Origin: Chloroflexia bacterium
Lineage (GTDB): Bacteria > Chloroflexota > Chloroflexia > Thermomicrobiales > UBA6265
DNA: 11,738 nucleotides
Assembly: GCA_030430125.1 (NCBI GenBank)
Contig: JAUIGA010000060.1
Location: 1 to 11,738, forward strand
Direction: 5' to 3'
Positions within the stretch are counted from its first letter, which is position 1. Every line of letters starts with the position of its first letter. The notes under the pieces were generated by a model. The model had not been told where the DNA came from, searched no databases, and saw only the letters and a program-made list of their open reading frames with translations. The translations under genes and the position numbers were made by a program. Shown piece after piece: positions 1 to 7,092 of the stretch.

Positions 1-1
1 C

Positions 2-193
2 CGCCTGTACCGGCGATCGCCACGGACCGACAATCGGTCCAGCAGCAGCCGGCAGAAATATGCCGGCGCGCCGTACAGCGATTCCCGGGCCTTGCCGGCC
101 GATGTCAGCGACAACGAGCTGCGCAATCTCATCGCCGAGCTGATGTCCTGGTACAACACCCAACCTGGCCTCCTCTTCATCACCGACGACTAG
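2..193 (+). CDS. 3' end of an unrecognised protein (partial)
   Basis: An open frame enters from the left edge and ends at TAG 191-193, giving 63 residues with no internal start before a Met about 17 residues from the end. The first third is rich in Arg and Ser and looks like a flexible linker. The last 30 residues (NELRNLIAELMSWYNTQPG, then LLFITDD) look like an amphipathic helix followed by a short strand, as in a folded C-terminal domain. The stop lies 5 bases before the next start, so the two genes are probably co-transcribed and translationally coupled. I do not recognise the family. Its role should be read from the missing upstream part. Coding status is inferred from the open frame, the tight junction and a plausible C-terminus. 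Confidence 0.55.
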   Translation, partial: RLYRRSPRTDNRSSSSRQKYAGAPYSDSRALPADVSDNELRNLIAELMSWYNTQPGLLFITDD

Positions 194-198
194 CCGGT

Positions 199-1737
199 AT
201 GGCCATGGATGCCCGGCAGCGGCTGCAGGCCACGATCGACCGGCAACGGGAACGCCTGCGGGCGACAGTCCCCAGCGAGCGCGAGGAAGCCATCCTCGCG
301 CTCGTTCGTTTTCGCGATCTTCAGCGGGACGGTACGGTGCATCGCGAGGCGGTGCCCGATATCGTTACCGGCGTGCAGGTGGTCGACCCTGGCGGCAACA
401 TCGCGCTGCAACTGCTGTTGGATTCCGATGGCGGCGGTGCTCGATTGGCCCCAGATACCGGTGTCGATGCCTGGCTGCCGCGATTCCAGAACGACTGCGA
501 CGCAATCGCGCTGGCGGAACAGGTGCTGTGGCATGTCGAATCCGGCTTCATGCGGATGGTCGTCAACGAATCCGGGCGCTTCGATGCCTGGATCGCGACG
601 AGCCGTGCGCCGGTGGGTTGGCGGGAACGCGCCGATTTCGACTGGTGGGCGGCGTGGGATGCGACTCGCACCGGGAGTCGGGTGCCGACGGACGTCGATC
701 CCCTGCTGGATGGGATGGCGCACCAGTTGAGGATTCCGGATGACGCGGTGATCGACGGTGTCTCCATGCGTGAGTACCGGGAGGTATTGCGACGGCTCGC
801 CGATGTCGCGCTGCACGAGCGCGGGCCGCGAGATGATCCACGCGTCTGGCCGGACCAGGACCTGATGGCGACGCTTGGGCGGCACCTGGAGATCGATCAG
901 GCTTTTCTTCGCCGCGCCGTTGCCGCGTTGACAGTCGATCGCGAAAACGTGGTGTGGCACGCTGCAGTGCCGGGCATCTCCCCTGCTCCCGTCATTCGGA
1001 TCGATCCCGACACCGTGGTCCTGAGCCGTTCGGGGCTGACCCGGCAGCCGCTGTTGTTTCTGGGCCGGGAGTTGCGCCGTCGCGTCGCGCAGGACTATCA
1101 CGCCGCGGCCGCGCTGCGCGAGGACGTGTTTCGCCAGGATCTCTATACGTTGTTCGAGCATCGGCGATTTGTCACCAGTCCCAACCGGATCGTGCTGCGT
1201 CGCGAGGACCGCAAGGTGCGCACCGACATCGACGCCGCCGTGTTCGATCGCAAGACCGGCGCGCTGGCGGTGTTCGAGCTGAAGTCGATGGACCCGTACG
1301 CCAGGTCGCTTGCCGAGCAGGAGCGGCAGCGGGACAACCTCGACTACGCGAGCCGCCAGGTGGGGAATATCCTCGACTGGATCAACCGGCACGGCGCCGA
1401 CGAGATCCTGAGCCGGTACGACCGGGGTGTGGCGAAGTCTTTCCGGGTGCGGAATGTCTATCCCTTCGTGCTGGGGCGCTACGTCGTGCACGGTGGAGAC
1501 ACATCGCGTCAGGACCGCCGCTCCGCCTGGGGGTCGTGGCCGCAGGTGTTGCGGATCACGGATGGTGGCACGGTCGACGGTATGTCCGGCAATCCGATCG
1601 CGTCGCTGCACGCACGGCTGATGCAGGACGAATCCGGGTTGCGGGTACCGAGTGGGCTGGAAACGATGGAGATCGGGCTTGGTAGCGACCGCCTCGTGGT
1701 GCACCCATCCCATGCCGCCTGGCGGGGTTCTGACTGA
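199..1737 (+). CDS. PD-(D/E)XK nuclease-like protein of unknown role
   Basis: This 512-residue soluble protein has no signal peptide or membrane segment. The recognisable part is residues 335-365: a charged strand with Asp343 and Asp345, then a hydrophobic strand (ALAVFELKS) with Glu360 and Lys362. The spacing D345-x14-E-x-K fits the PD-(D/E)XK core shared by restriction endonucleases, Holliday-junction resolvases and related nucleases. A helix rich in Gln, Glu and Arg follows (370-400), as is usual after that motif. Residues 1-330 are not assignable; they start with an Arg/Glu-rich helix and include a Trp-rich patch near 141-153. ATG 199 was chosen because it lies 5 bases after the preceding stop; ATG 205 is equally possible, and neither has a clear ribosome binding site. 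Coupling to the truncated upstream gene suggests a shared job, perhaps DNA processing or defence. That is inference; the nuclease motif is what is seen. Confidence 0.75.
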   Translation: MAMDARQRLQATIDRQRERLRATVPSEREEAILALVRFRDLQRDGTVHREAVPDIVTGVQVVDPGGNIALQLLLDSDGGGARLAPDTGVDAWLPRFQNDCDAIALAEQVLWHVESGFMRMVVNESGRFDAWIATSRAPVGWRERADFDWWAAWDATRTGSRVPTDVDPLLDGMAHQLRIPDDAVIDGVSMREYREVLRRLADVALHERGPRDDPRVWPDQDLMATLGRHLEIDQAFLRRAVAALTVDRENVVWHAAVPGISPAPVIRIDPDTVVLSRSGLTRQPLLFLGRELRRRVAQDYHAAAALREDVFRQDLYTLFEHRRFVTSPNRIVLRREDRKVRTDIDAAVFDRKTGALAVFELKSMDPYARSLAEQERQRDNLDYASRQVGNILDWINRHGADEILSRYDRGVAKSFRVRNVYPFVLGRYVVHGGDTSRQDRRSAWGSWPQVLRITDGGTVDGMSGNPIASLHARLMQDESGLRVPSGLETMEIGLGSDRLVVHPSHAAWRGSD

Positions 1738-1747
1738 CCTGCCGCAG

Positions 1748-1763
1748 CGTTTCACGTGAAACA
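1748..1763. promoter_or_regulatory. parS: parS-like ParB binding site (intergenic)
   Basis: The sequence CGTTTCACGTGAAACA contains the 14-bp perfect palindrome GTTTCACGTGAAAC at 1749-1762. This equals the core of the bacterial chromosomal parS consensus TGTTTCACGTGAAACA, with only the first flanking base different. It lies 11 bases after the stop of the nuclease-like gene, in a 127-bp spacer that is otherwise featureless until the ribosome binding site of the next gene. ParB loads at such sites and spreads to organise the origin region. No parA or parB gene is in the window. Confidence 0.85.
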
Positions 1764-1864
1764 CCCCGGCGCGTACCAGCACCACCTTGCACAACGTGGA
1801 CGTGTATTGACCGGTTGCCGCGGGATAAACGGACCATCGATCCGCAACGAGGTGGAGGCATGAC

Positions 1865-2401
1865 ATGGATCAGGTGGCAATCGTCGGGAAGGCTCCAGGT
1901 TCGGGCATTCCCGATCAATTCGAGACCCTGGACCCGGAGTATCGCTCGTATCGCAAAACGGTGCGGCCGGGCGTGGACCTGATGCTGCCCGACGCCTATC
2001 TCAAGTGGTACGACATCGCCGCGGAGGGGGTGGACCTCGGTAGATTGGGACAGGAAGCACGTGCGTACCTCGAGGGCGAGCACCAGGCCGGTCGGCTGCG
2101 GCTGCAGGACAGGCTGGGATTCCTGGAATTGCACCACTGCGATGCGGTCGCCTTCCTGATCGTGTTCACCTGGAACAACAACAACGAGATGTGGCAGTCG
2201 GCCTGGGCCAAGGATCTGGCGAACGACGGTCCGTTCGAGCGGGTCACTACCCAGCATCATGGGCACCGCCCGGCACTCTGTGTGTGGGAGCTCGCGCCGG
2301 TGTGGCACGAGCGTGAAGCCTGGGTGCGGTATATGGAATCACGCCGCGACAAGAATGCCAGGCGCGAATGGCAGTCCGACCGCTTTGCCGGCGCGTGTTG
2401 A
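1865..2401 (+). CDS. hypothetical protein, Trp-rich, 178 aa
   Basis: ATG 1865 follows a strong ribosome binding site GGTGGAGG (1851-1858) at 6 bases. An overlapping ATG at 1860 is in another frame and was rejected. The product is a soluble 178-residue protein without a signal peptide. It is rich in Trp, with residues 48, 103, 110, 114, 141, 147, 153 and 169. The middle has a hydrophobic strand with a run of four Asn (VAFLIVFTWNNNNEMW, 95-110). The C-terminus is a charged helix (WHEREAWVRYMESRRDK, 147-163). I do not recognise the family; composition and regular codon use support a real gene. It follows the parS-like site and ends just before a strong hairpin facing the convergent ndk. No function is proposed. 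Confidence 0.8.
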   Translation: MDQVAIVGKAPGSGIPDQFETLDPEYRSYRKTVRPGVDLMLPDAYLKWYDIAAEGVDLGRLGQEARAYLEGEHQAGRLRLQDRLGFLELHHCDAVAFLIVFTWNNNNEMWQSAWAKDLANDGPFERVTTQHHGHRPALCVWELAPVWHEREAWVRYMESRRDKNARREWQSDRFAGAC

Positions 2402-2419
2402 GCCTCGGACCACACGGTG

Positions 2420-2463
2420 GCAAGACGAAGGGGGTGGCGTACTGGCCACCCCCTTCGTCTTGC
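2420..2463. terminator. 19-bp perfect hairpin between convergent genes
   Basis: Arms 2420-2438 and 2445-2463 are exact reverse complements (19 bp) around a 6-base loop GTACTG. The hairpin sits 18 bases after the stop of the plus-strand hypothetical gene and 27 bases past the stop of ndk on the minus strand. It is well placed as a shared bidirectional terminator. No clear U-run follows on either strand, so termination efficiency is uncertain. Confidence 0.75.
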
Positions 2464-2490
2464 TGGACTGAACCGCGATGTGGTGCTCGC

Positions 2491-2946
2491 CTACTCCAGC
2501 ACCCAGGTGTCGATCGCGCGCTCGTAGTCGACAATGCCGCCCTCACCGAAGAAGAGGCCCACCTCGCGCGCGGCGCTCTCCGCGCTGTCCGACCCGTGGA
2601 CCAGGTTTCGCCCGATCTCCAGACCGAAGTCGGCGCGGATGGTACCCGGTGTGGCCTCCGCCGGCTTGGTCGCGCCCATGGTGGTGCGCGTGATCGCGAT
2701 CGCGTCCGGTCCTTCAAGCACCATCAGCACCGACGGCGATGCGGTGATGTAGTCTACGAGACCTTCGTAGAACGGTTTGCCCTGGTGTTCGCCGTAGTGT
2801 TGCTCCGCCGTTTCACGTGAAACGGTCTCGAACCGCATCGCGGCAATCTTGAGCCCTCGCCGTTCGAAGCGAGCGGTGATCTCCCCGATCAACCCGCGCT
2901 GCACGGCGTCCGGCTTGATGATGACAAGCGTGCGTTCTGCTGCCAC
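2491..2946 (-). CDS. ndk: nucleoside diphosphate kinase
   Basis: Ndk moves the gamma-phosphate of ATP to NDPs and dNDPs through a phosphohistidine, keeping cytosolic NTP pools balanced. The start is GTG 2946, giving 151 residues, the usual length for a bacterial Ndk. The frame is open upstream to ATG 3024, but those 26 residues are not family-like, and an AAGGGAG ribosome binding site lies 10 bases before the GTG. Visible landmarks are the N-terminal strand RTLVIIKPDAVQRGLIGEI (5-23), the nucleotide-site segment TRTTMGATKPAEA (86-98), and the active-site segment RNLVHGSDSAESA (113-125) with phospho-acceptor His117. Codons 42-46 (Val-Ser-Arg-Glu-Thr) are written by a perfect parS-like palindrome. 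It is the last gene of the minus-strand block and ends at the shared 2420-2463 hairpin. Confidence 0.96.
   Translation of the reverse strand: MAAERTLVIIKPDAVQRGLIGEITARFERRGLKIAAMRFETVSRETAEQHYGEHQGKPFYEGLVDYITASPSVLMVLEGPDAIAITRTTMGATKPAEATPGTIRADFGLEIGRNLVHGSDSAESAAREVGLFFGEGGIVDYERAIDTWVLE
2808..2825. promoter_or_regulatory. parS: parS-like ParB binding site inside ndk
   Basis: CCGTTTCACGTGAAACGG is a perfect 18-bp palindrome whose inner 14 bases (2810-2823) are identical to the core of the site at 1749-1762. It lies wholly inside ndk and is read in frame as Val-Ser-Arg-Glu-Thr. Chromosomal parS sites are often inside genes, so an intragenic position does not argue against function. Two exact 14-mers 1061 bp apart in one window are very unlikely by chance. 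Confidence 0.85.
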
Positions 2947-3001
2947 GTCCTGTGTACTCCCTTGTCGCGCCGATCCGCCGGCGCCATCCAAAATCCTGTC
3001 A

Positions 3002-3031
3002 AGCATAGTTGTCCGGCGAGGCATTCGTCAC
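3002..3031 (-). promoter_or_regulatory. weak candidate promoter for ndk
   Basis: On the minus strand, GTGACG (3031-3026) and TATGCT (3007-3002) are separated by 18 bases and match 4 of 6 bases each of the sigma70-type consensus. Initiation would fall near 2995, about 50 bases before GTG 2946. It overlaps ATG 3024, which is consistent with the shorter ndk start. The evidence is motif-only. Confidence 0.25.
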
Positions 3032-3038
3032 GCCGAAT

Positions 3039-3281
3039 TCACGCCTGGTCCGACGTCCTGCGATCAGGGGTGGTGCCACTGGCTGGCGCGGTACCCGAAA
3101 CGGTTTCGTTTTGCGGGGGTCGGGTCGCCTTCCGCTTCGCGCCAGAGACCTTGCCGCCGGCGCGGTTGCGCGGGTTCCGCTTGCGCGCTTGTTCCAGTGT
3201 CCACAGCGTCACCACCACGGCGATCGCCAGTGGCACCAGGATCACCACCACCACCAGCAGGAACCACTCCATACCCGACAT
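3039..3281 (-). CDS. small single-span membrane protein, 80 aa
   Basis: ATG 3281 was chosen because AGGA lies 7 bases upstream; GTG 3284 and ATG 3272 are alternatives. The product opens with a short Met/Glu/Trp segment and then about 22 hydrophobic residues (FLLVVVVILVPLAIAVVV region, roughly residues 7-28), which is one membrane helix. A basic, low-complexity tail follows (ARKRNPRNRAGGKVSGAKRK, then Pro, Thr and Ser). The positive charges after the helix predict an N-out, tail-in topology. It sits between pdhC and ndk on the same strand. I do not recognise a family; such proteins are commonly unnamed. A real gene is likely because the helix is clean and the ribosome binding site is good. No function is inferred. 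Confidence 0.65.
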   Translation of the reverse strand: MSGMEWFLLVVVVILVPLAIAVVVTLWTLEQARKRNPRNRAGGKVSGAKRKATRPPQNETVSGTAPASGTTPDRRTSDQA

Positions 3282-3315
3282 CACGCCATCCTGTCGTCAC
3301 GACGCACCAGCCAAA

Positions 3316-3349
3316 TCGCCGGTGGAAGCATAACAGCCTCCACCGGCGA
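3316..3349 (-). terminator. hairpin after the pdh operon
   Basis: Arms 3316-3326 and 3339-3349 are exact reverse complements (TCGCCGGTGGA type, 11 bp) around a 12-base loop. On the minus strand the stem lies 30 bases after the pdhC stop and is followed by TTTGG, a weak U-tract. It probably ends or attenuates pdh transcription before the small membrane-protein gene. Confidence 0.6.
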
Positions 3350-3379
3350 CTCGATCCAAACCCCTGGCATGCGTGCTCG

Positions 3380-4681
3380 CTACGAGATGGCCAGCAACAT
3401 CGGGTTCTCGAGATAGCGTTTGACGGACTGCAGGTACACCGCGACCTCGGCGCCATCCAGCGCGCGGTGGTCGGCCGCCAGCGTCAGCTGCATCAGCTGG
3501 CCGACGCCGATCTCGCCGTCGCGCACGACCGGTGTCTCCCGCACCGACGCCACCGCGAGGATCGCCGCCTGTGGCGGGTTGATCACGGCGACGAACTCGT
3601 CGACATCGAACATGCCGAGATTGCTGATCGTGAAGGTGCCGCCCTGGTACTCCTCGGGTTTCAGGCCGCCCTCGCGGGCGCGTCGCCCGAGGTCCTTCGC
3701 CAGCTTCGAGATCGCGCCGAGGCTCTTCTGGTCCGCGTTCGGGATGAACGGCGCGATCAGTCCCCCATCGACGGCCACCGCCATGTTGACATCGATGCTG
3801 TCGTGCTGCAGCAGTTGGTCATTGACATAAGATCGATTGATCGTCGGGTTGTCGCGCAGCGCCAGCGCCGCCGCCTTGATTACGAGGTCGTTGACGGAAA
3901 TCTTGCCGCCGTCCTCGCCCAGGGCCGCGTTCGTGTCGGTGCGGAATGCCATCGCCGCCGTCATGTCCACCGACGTGCTGACGTAGAAGTGCGGAATATC
4001 GCGCTTCGCCTCCGCCATGCGCTCGCCGGTGCGCTGCTTCATGCGCGACATCTCGACTACCGTGCCCGTGGCCGGCGCGGCCGCTTCAGCCTTGGATGGT
4101 GCGGTCTTGGGTGCTTCCGCTGCCTGCGGCGCCGGCTTCTCGCCGGAGACATACACGGCGATATCGGCCTTGACGATGCGACCGCCGGGGCCGGTCCCGG
4201 CGACCTGGTTCAGGTCGATGTTGTGCTCGGTGGCGAGGCGCTTGACCAGCGGCGACGCGCGAAGCCGCTCGCCGTCGGCCCGCACCACCGGCTCAGGGGG
4301 AGCGGCCTGGACGGCCGCCGGGGCCGAGGCTCCATTCGTCGCCGCTGCCGCCACCGGTTCGGCCGCCGTTGCCGCCGGTTCTGCCGCGGGGGCTTCATCC
4401 GGCTCGGCTACCGGGGCTGCCGCGGCCGGAGCCTGTCCGACCTCGTCCTGCGCCCCAATGGTGGCGACCGCCGTGCCGATCGGCACGATCGCGCCCTCCT
4501 CGACCAGGGTATTGGTGAGGTAGCCGGACTCGCTGGCTTCGATCTCCAGCGTCACCTTGTCGGTTTCGATCTCGGCGATGGGATCGCCCTCGGCGACCTC
4601 ATCCCCGGGACTCTTGAGCCACTTGAGAAGGGTCCCCTCCTCCATGGCGTCGCCCATCTTGGGCATGATGACTTCGGCCAT
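3380..4681 (-). CDS. pdhC: dihydrolipoyl acetyltransferase (E2 of pyruvate dehydrogenase)
   Basis: E2 carries the acetyl group on a swinging lipoyl arm and transfers it to CoA; it forms the core of the complex. The 433 residues show the full domain order. A single N-terminal lipoyl domain (1-77) has the lipoylation site ETDKVTLE with Lys42. An Ala/Pro/Glu-rich linker (85-132) follows. Next is the peripheral subunit-binding domain (about 138-174, RASPLVKRLA to GTGPGGRIVKADI), then a second Ala/Pro linker. The acyltransferase domain (about 207-430) has the catalytic motif DHRALDG, with His405 and Asp409. ATG 4681 overlaps the pdhB stop by one base (TAATG), so translation is coupled; AGGAGAG within the pdhB end is its ribosome binding site. 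A branched-chain 2-oxoacid E2 is a possible alternative, but the partner E1 genes favour pyruvate. Confidence 0.93.
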   Translation of the reverse strand: MAEVIMPKMGDAMEEGTLLKWLKSPGDEVAEGDPIAEIETDKVTLEIEASESGYLTNTLVEEGAIVPIGTAVATIGAQDEVGQAPAAAAPVAEPDEAPAAEPAATAAEPVAAAATNGASAPAAVQAAPPEPVVRADGERLRASPLVKRLATEHNIDLNQVAGTGPGGRIVKADIAVYVSGEKPAPQAAEAPKTAPSKAEAAAPATGTVVEMSRMKQRTGERMAEAKRDIPHFYVSTSVDMTAAMAFRTDTNAALGEDGGKISVNDLVIKAAALALRDNPTINRSYVNDQLLQHDSIDVNMAVAVDGGLIAPFIPNADQKSLGAISKLAKDLGRRAREGGLKPEEYQGGTFTISNLGMFDVDEFVAVINPPQAAILAVASVRETPVVRDGEIGVGQLMQLTLAADHRALDGAEVAVYLQSVKRYLENPMLLAIS

Positions 4682-5667
4682 TACCTGCTCTCCTGATACA
4701 GCACCCGCCGTACGGCTTCGAGTATCTGTTCTTCGCTTGGGAATCCCGCGACTTCAAGATTGCGCGCATAGGGCGCTGGCACCTCGGCGCCGCTCACCCG
4801 CTCCACCGGCGCATCGAGATAGTCGAATGCGTGTTCCTGGATCAGCGCCGCGACTTCGCTGGCCACGCTGAACCAGCGCCACTGCTCCTGCACGACGACG
4901 GCCCGGTTGGTCTTCTTCACCGATGTGATGATCGTCTCGGTGTCGAACGGGCGGATCGAGCGCAGGTCGATCACCTCGGCTTGCACGCCTTCCTTGTCGA
5001 GATCGTCGGCCACGCGCAGCAGCATGTTGACCTGGCGACCGTAGGCGACGAGTGTGACATCCGATCCCTCGCGGGCGATGCGCGCCTTGCCGAATTCGAC
5101 CGTGTAATCACCCTCGGGGACATCGCCCTTGGTGCCGTACAGGGCACCAGCCTCGAGGAAGATCACCGGGTCGGGGTCGCGGATCGACGCGAGCATCATG
5201 CCCTTGACGTCCTCCGGCGTCACCGGTGAGACGACTTTCAGCCCCGGAAAGTGACCGTAGAAACCCTCCAGGCTGTGCGTGTGCTGGGCGGAGAGCTGCA
5301 CGCCCCCGCCGTTCGGCCCACGGATCACCAGCGGCACGTGAACCTGACCGCCGGAGAAATAGTGGATCTTGGCGGCGTTCTGGATGATCTGGTCGGCGGC
5401 CTGGAACGAGAAGTTCCAGGTCATCATTTCGACGATCGGCCGCATGCCGGCCATCGCCATGCCGATGGCGGCGCCGGTGAATCCATTCTCCGAGATCGGC
5501 GTGTCGATCACGCGGCGGGGACCGAACTGGTCGATCAGGCCGTTGGTGACCAGGTGGGTGCCGCCGTATACCCCGATGTCTTCGCCGAGCAGGACGACCT
5601 GTTCGTCACGCTCCATTTCCTCAGCCATCGCCGCCCGCAGGGCATCGCGATAGGTCATTACTGGCAT
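4681..5667 (-). CDS. pdhB: pyruvate dehydrogenase E1 component, beta subunit
   Basis: The beta subunit pairs with PdhA to form the thiamine diphosphate-dependent E1 that decarboxylates pyruvate and reductively acetylates the E2 lipoyl group. I chose ATG 5667 (328 residues) because AGAAAGGG lies 10 bases upstream and the family start (MTYRDALRAAMAEEM) follows at once. ATG 5691 would add 8 residues and has no ribosome binding site. Landmarks are LLGEDIGVYGG (26-36), TPISENGFTGAAIGMA (56-71) with Glu60, the residue that activates the cofactor, and the segment EMMTWNFSFQAADQII, followed by a SGGQ element typical of pyruvate-type E1 beta. The transketolase C-terminal domain begins near residue 205 (EGSDVTLVAYGRQ) and includes IDLRSIRPFD. 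The stop overlaps the pdhC start; a small hairpin lies before this gene. Confidence 0.94.
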   Translation of the reverse strand: MPVMTYRDALRAAMAEEMERDEQVVLLGEDIGVYGGTHLVTNGLIDQFGPRRVIDTPISENGFTGAAIGMAMAGMRPIVEMMTWNFSFQAADQIIQNAAKIHYFSGGQVHVPLVIRGPNGGGVQLSAQHTHSLEGFYGHFPGLKVVSPVTPEDVKGMMLASIRDPDPVIFLEAGALYGTKGDVPEGDYTVEFGKARIAREGSDVTLVAYGRQVNMLLRVADDLDKEGVQAEVIDLRSIRPFDTETIITSVKKTNRAVVVQEQWRWFSVASEVAALIQEHAFDYLDAPVERVSGAEVPAPYARNLEVAGFPSEEQILEAVRRVLYQESR

Positions 5668-5698
5668 CTGCGCCAAACCCTTTCTCACCATGACCAGA

Positions 5699-5719
5699 GG
5701 GGCGACTGGATGTCGCCCC
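5699..5719 (-). other. intercistronic hairpin between pdhA and pdhB
   Basis: GGGGCGAC (5699-5706) and GTCGCCCC (5712-5719) pair perfectly over 8 bp with a 5-base loop. It lies between the pdhA stop (5731) and the pdhB start (5667). It could protect mRNA ends or adjust the E1 alpha to E1 beta ratio. There is no U-run, so full termination is unlikely. Confidence 0.5.
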
Positions 5720-5730
5720 CCGGTTCCCCA

Positions 5731-6807
5731 CTATCCCGCGTCGGCTACGTGCATCTCGGACGCGTATACATCGGTCGTCAACTCGGACAGCTCCGGTACC
5801 GGGCTCTCCTCGGCGAACTTCACGGCGTCCGCGACGATGTCCTGCTTCTCCTCGCGAATCTTCGCGATGGCGATCTCCTCGACCCCGGCGTCTTCGAGGC
5901 GTTGCTCGAGCAGCCCGATCGGGTCCCGCTCGCGCCACTTCTTCACTTCTTCCTTGGTCCGGTACCGCTCCAGGAAGTCGGCCGCGCCGTGCGGCACGAT
6001 GCGGTAGGTAAGCGCCTCGACCGCGAAGGGTGTGCCGCTCTCGCGGACTCGCTCCGACGCGCGACGGGCGGACTCGATCACCGCGACGACGTCCATACCG
6101 TCCACCTGCTCGTGCTCGATGCCATAGGCGTCGAACTTGGATGCGAGGTTGGTGTTGGCGGTGGCGCGCTCGACGCTGGTGCCCATGCCGTACTGGTTGT
6201 TCTCCAGGATCCACAGGCAGGGGTTGAGTCCGTCCTGACCCCACAGTCCTGAGAGGTTGGCGGCTTCGTGGAACGCGCCGTTGTTGATCGCGCCGTCGCC
6301 CAGATAGAGCTGAACGATGCTGTCTTCCTTGTTGTAGGCGGCCGCGAACGCCATCCCGACACCGAGCGGGATATGCCCGCCGACGATGCCGTACCCACCG
6401 TAGAAGTCGTTCTCGGCGTCGAACAGGTGCATCGAGCCACCCTTGCCCTTCACCAGGCCGGTGCCCTTGCCGTAGAGCTCCGCCATGATCTGGCGCGGGG
6501 TGGCGCCGAGCAGCAGCGCGTGGGCGTGGTCTCGATAGGCGGTGATGATGCGATCGCCCGAGCGGTGGCTTTCGAGGAACCCGGTGGCGACGGCCTCCTG
6601 CCCGATGTACAGGTGCAGGTACCCGCCGATCTTGCCCTGCCGGAACCCGCGCTGGCAGGCGTCCTCGAAGAGGCGGATTTCCACCATCTTCTGATAGAGC
6701 GAGATCAGCTCCTCCGTCTCAAGCTGCACCTGGGGCTCCTTTCGCGAGTCGGTGCCGGCGTCATTGCCAGTCTTTCCCCGTCTCGCCGTGCGTTTCGTGG
6801 TTGCCAT
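5731..6807 (-). CDS. pdhA: pyruvate dehydrogenase E1 component, alpha subunit
   Basis: PdhA binds thiamine diphosphate and Mg and with PdhB catalyses the first, rate-setting step of pyruvate oxidation. ATG 6807 (358 residues) was chosen because GAGAGG lies 7 bases upstream and the following sequence is a short basic tail (MATTKRTARRGK) before the conserved fold. The frame is open to 6984, but that extension has no family character and overlaps a likely promoter. Landmarks are ELISLYQKMVEIRLFED (33-49), YRDHAHALLLG (91-101), GSMHLFD (124-130), and the cofactor motif beginning GDG (170-172) and ending ENNQ near 202-205. YGMGTSVERA (206-215) corresponds to the loop that is phosphorylated in eukaryotic E1; the Ser211 position is present, but kinase control is not expected in bacteria. 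First gene of pdhABC; no E3 gene follows. Confidence 0.95.
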   Translation of the reverse strand: MATTKRTARRGKTGNDAGTDSRKEPQVQLETEELISLYQKMVEIRLFEDACQRGFRQGKIGGYLHLYIGQEAVATGFLESHRSGDRIITAYRDHAHALLLGATPRQIMAELYGKGTGLVKGKGGSMHLFDAENDFYGGYGIVGGHIPLGVGMAFAAAYNKEDSIVQLYLGDGAINNGAFHEAANLSGLWGQDGLNPCLWILENNQYGMGTSVERATANTNLASKFDAYGIEHEQVDGMDVVAVIESARRASERVRESGTPFAVEALTYRIVPHGAADFLERYRTKEEVKKWRERDPIGLLEQRLEDAGVEEIAIAKIREEKQDIVADAVKFAEESPVPELSELTTDVYASEMHVADAG

Positions 6808-6982
6808 TGTCTGGCCTCTCGGAATGCGTGTGACGAGCGGCCCAATGGACCTCTCGTCGCGCGGAACGGCCTGGGAGGTACCCGTCGGGCGCCCGGGTTT
6901 GCCGGTGCGCGTATGCGCCACGGTCAATGCCGGCGCATCGTGGGCACACATGCCCCCCACCAGTTCACCACAATTGCGGCTC

Positions 6983-7015
6983 ATTGTACCGCAGCGATGG
7001 TGCAGTGGCGGTCAA
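6983..7015 (-). promoter_or_regulatory. candidate promoter of the pdh operon
   Basis: On the minus strand TTGACC (7015-7010) and TACAAT (6988-6983) each match 5 of 6 consensus bases, but the 21-base spacer is longer than the usual 16-18. The -10 box overlaps ATG 6984, which argues against that start for pdhA. A leader of roughly 170 bases would precede ATG 6807. The 285-bp spacer 6808-7092 holds no other gene that I can support. Confidence 0.4.
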
Positions 7016-7092
7016 CAACGGTGGATTGGGTCACGGCGTGCCGGGGTGGATCGACCGGTGATCCGGGAGTCGGAGCAGGGGAGCCGCCGAGC

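Noticed and set aside
190..1866. Long open frame on the minus strand opposite the nuclease-like gene
   Set aside because: It is antisense to a convincing gene with a catalytic motif, and its translation is rich in His, Arg and Pro in the way typical of high-GC shadow frames.
2997..3002. Perfect TTGACA on the minus strand before ndk
   Set aside because: No -10-like hexamer occurs 15-19 bases downstream, so it is not supported as a promoter element.
5335..5343. CACGTGAAC resembling half of a parS site, in pdhB
   Set aside because: The left half (GCGGCAC) departs from the palindrome at several positions, so it is not a credible third site.
7048..7064. Small inverted repeat GGATC/GATCC after the Pro-rich gene
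   Set aside because: A 5-bp stem is expected by chance and has no terminator features.
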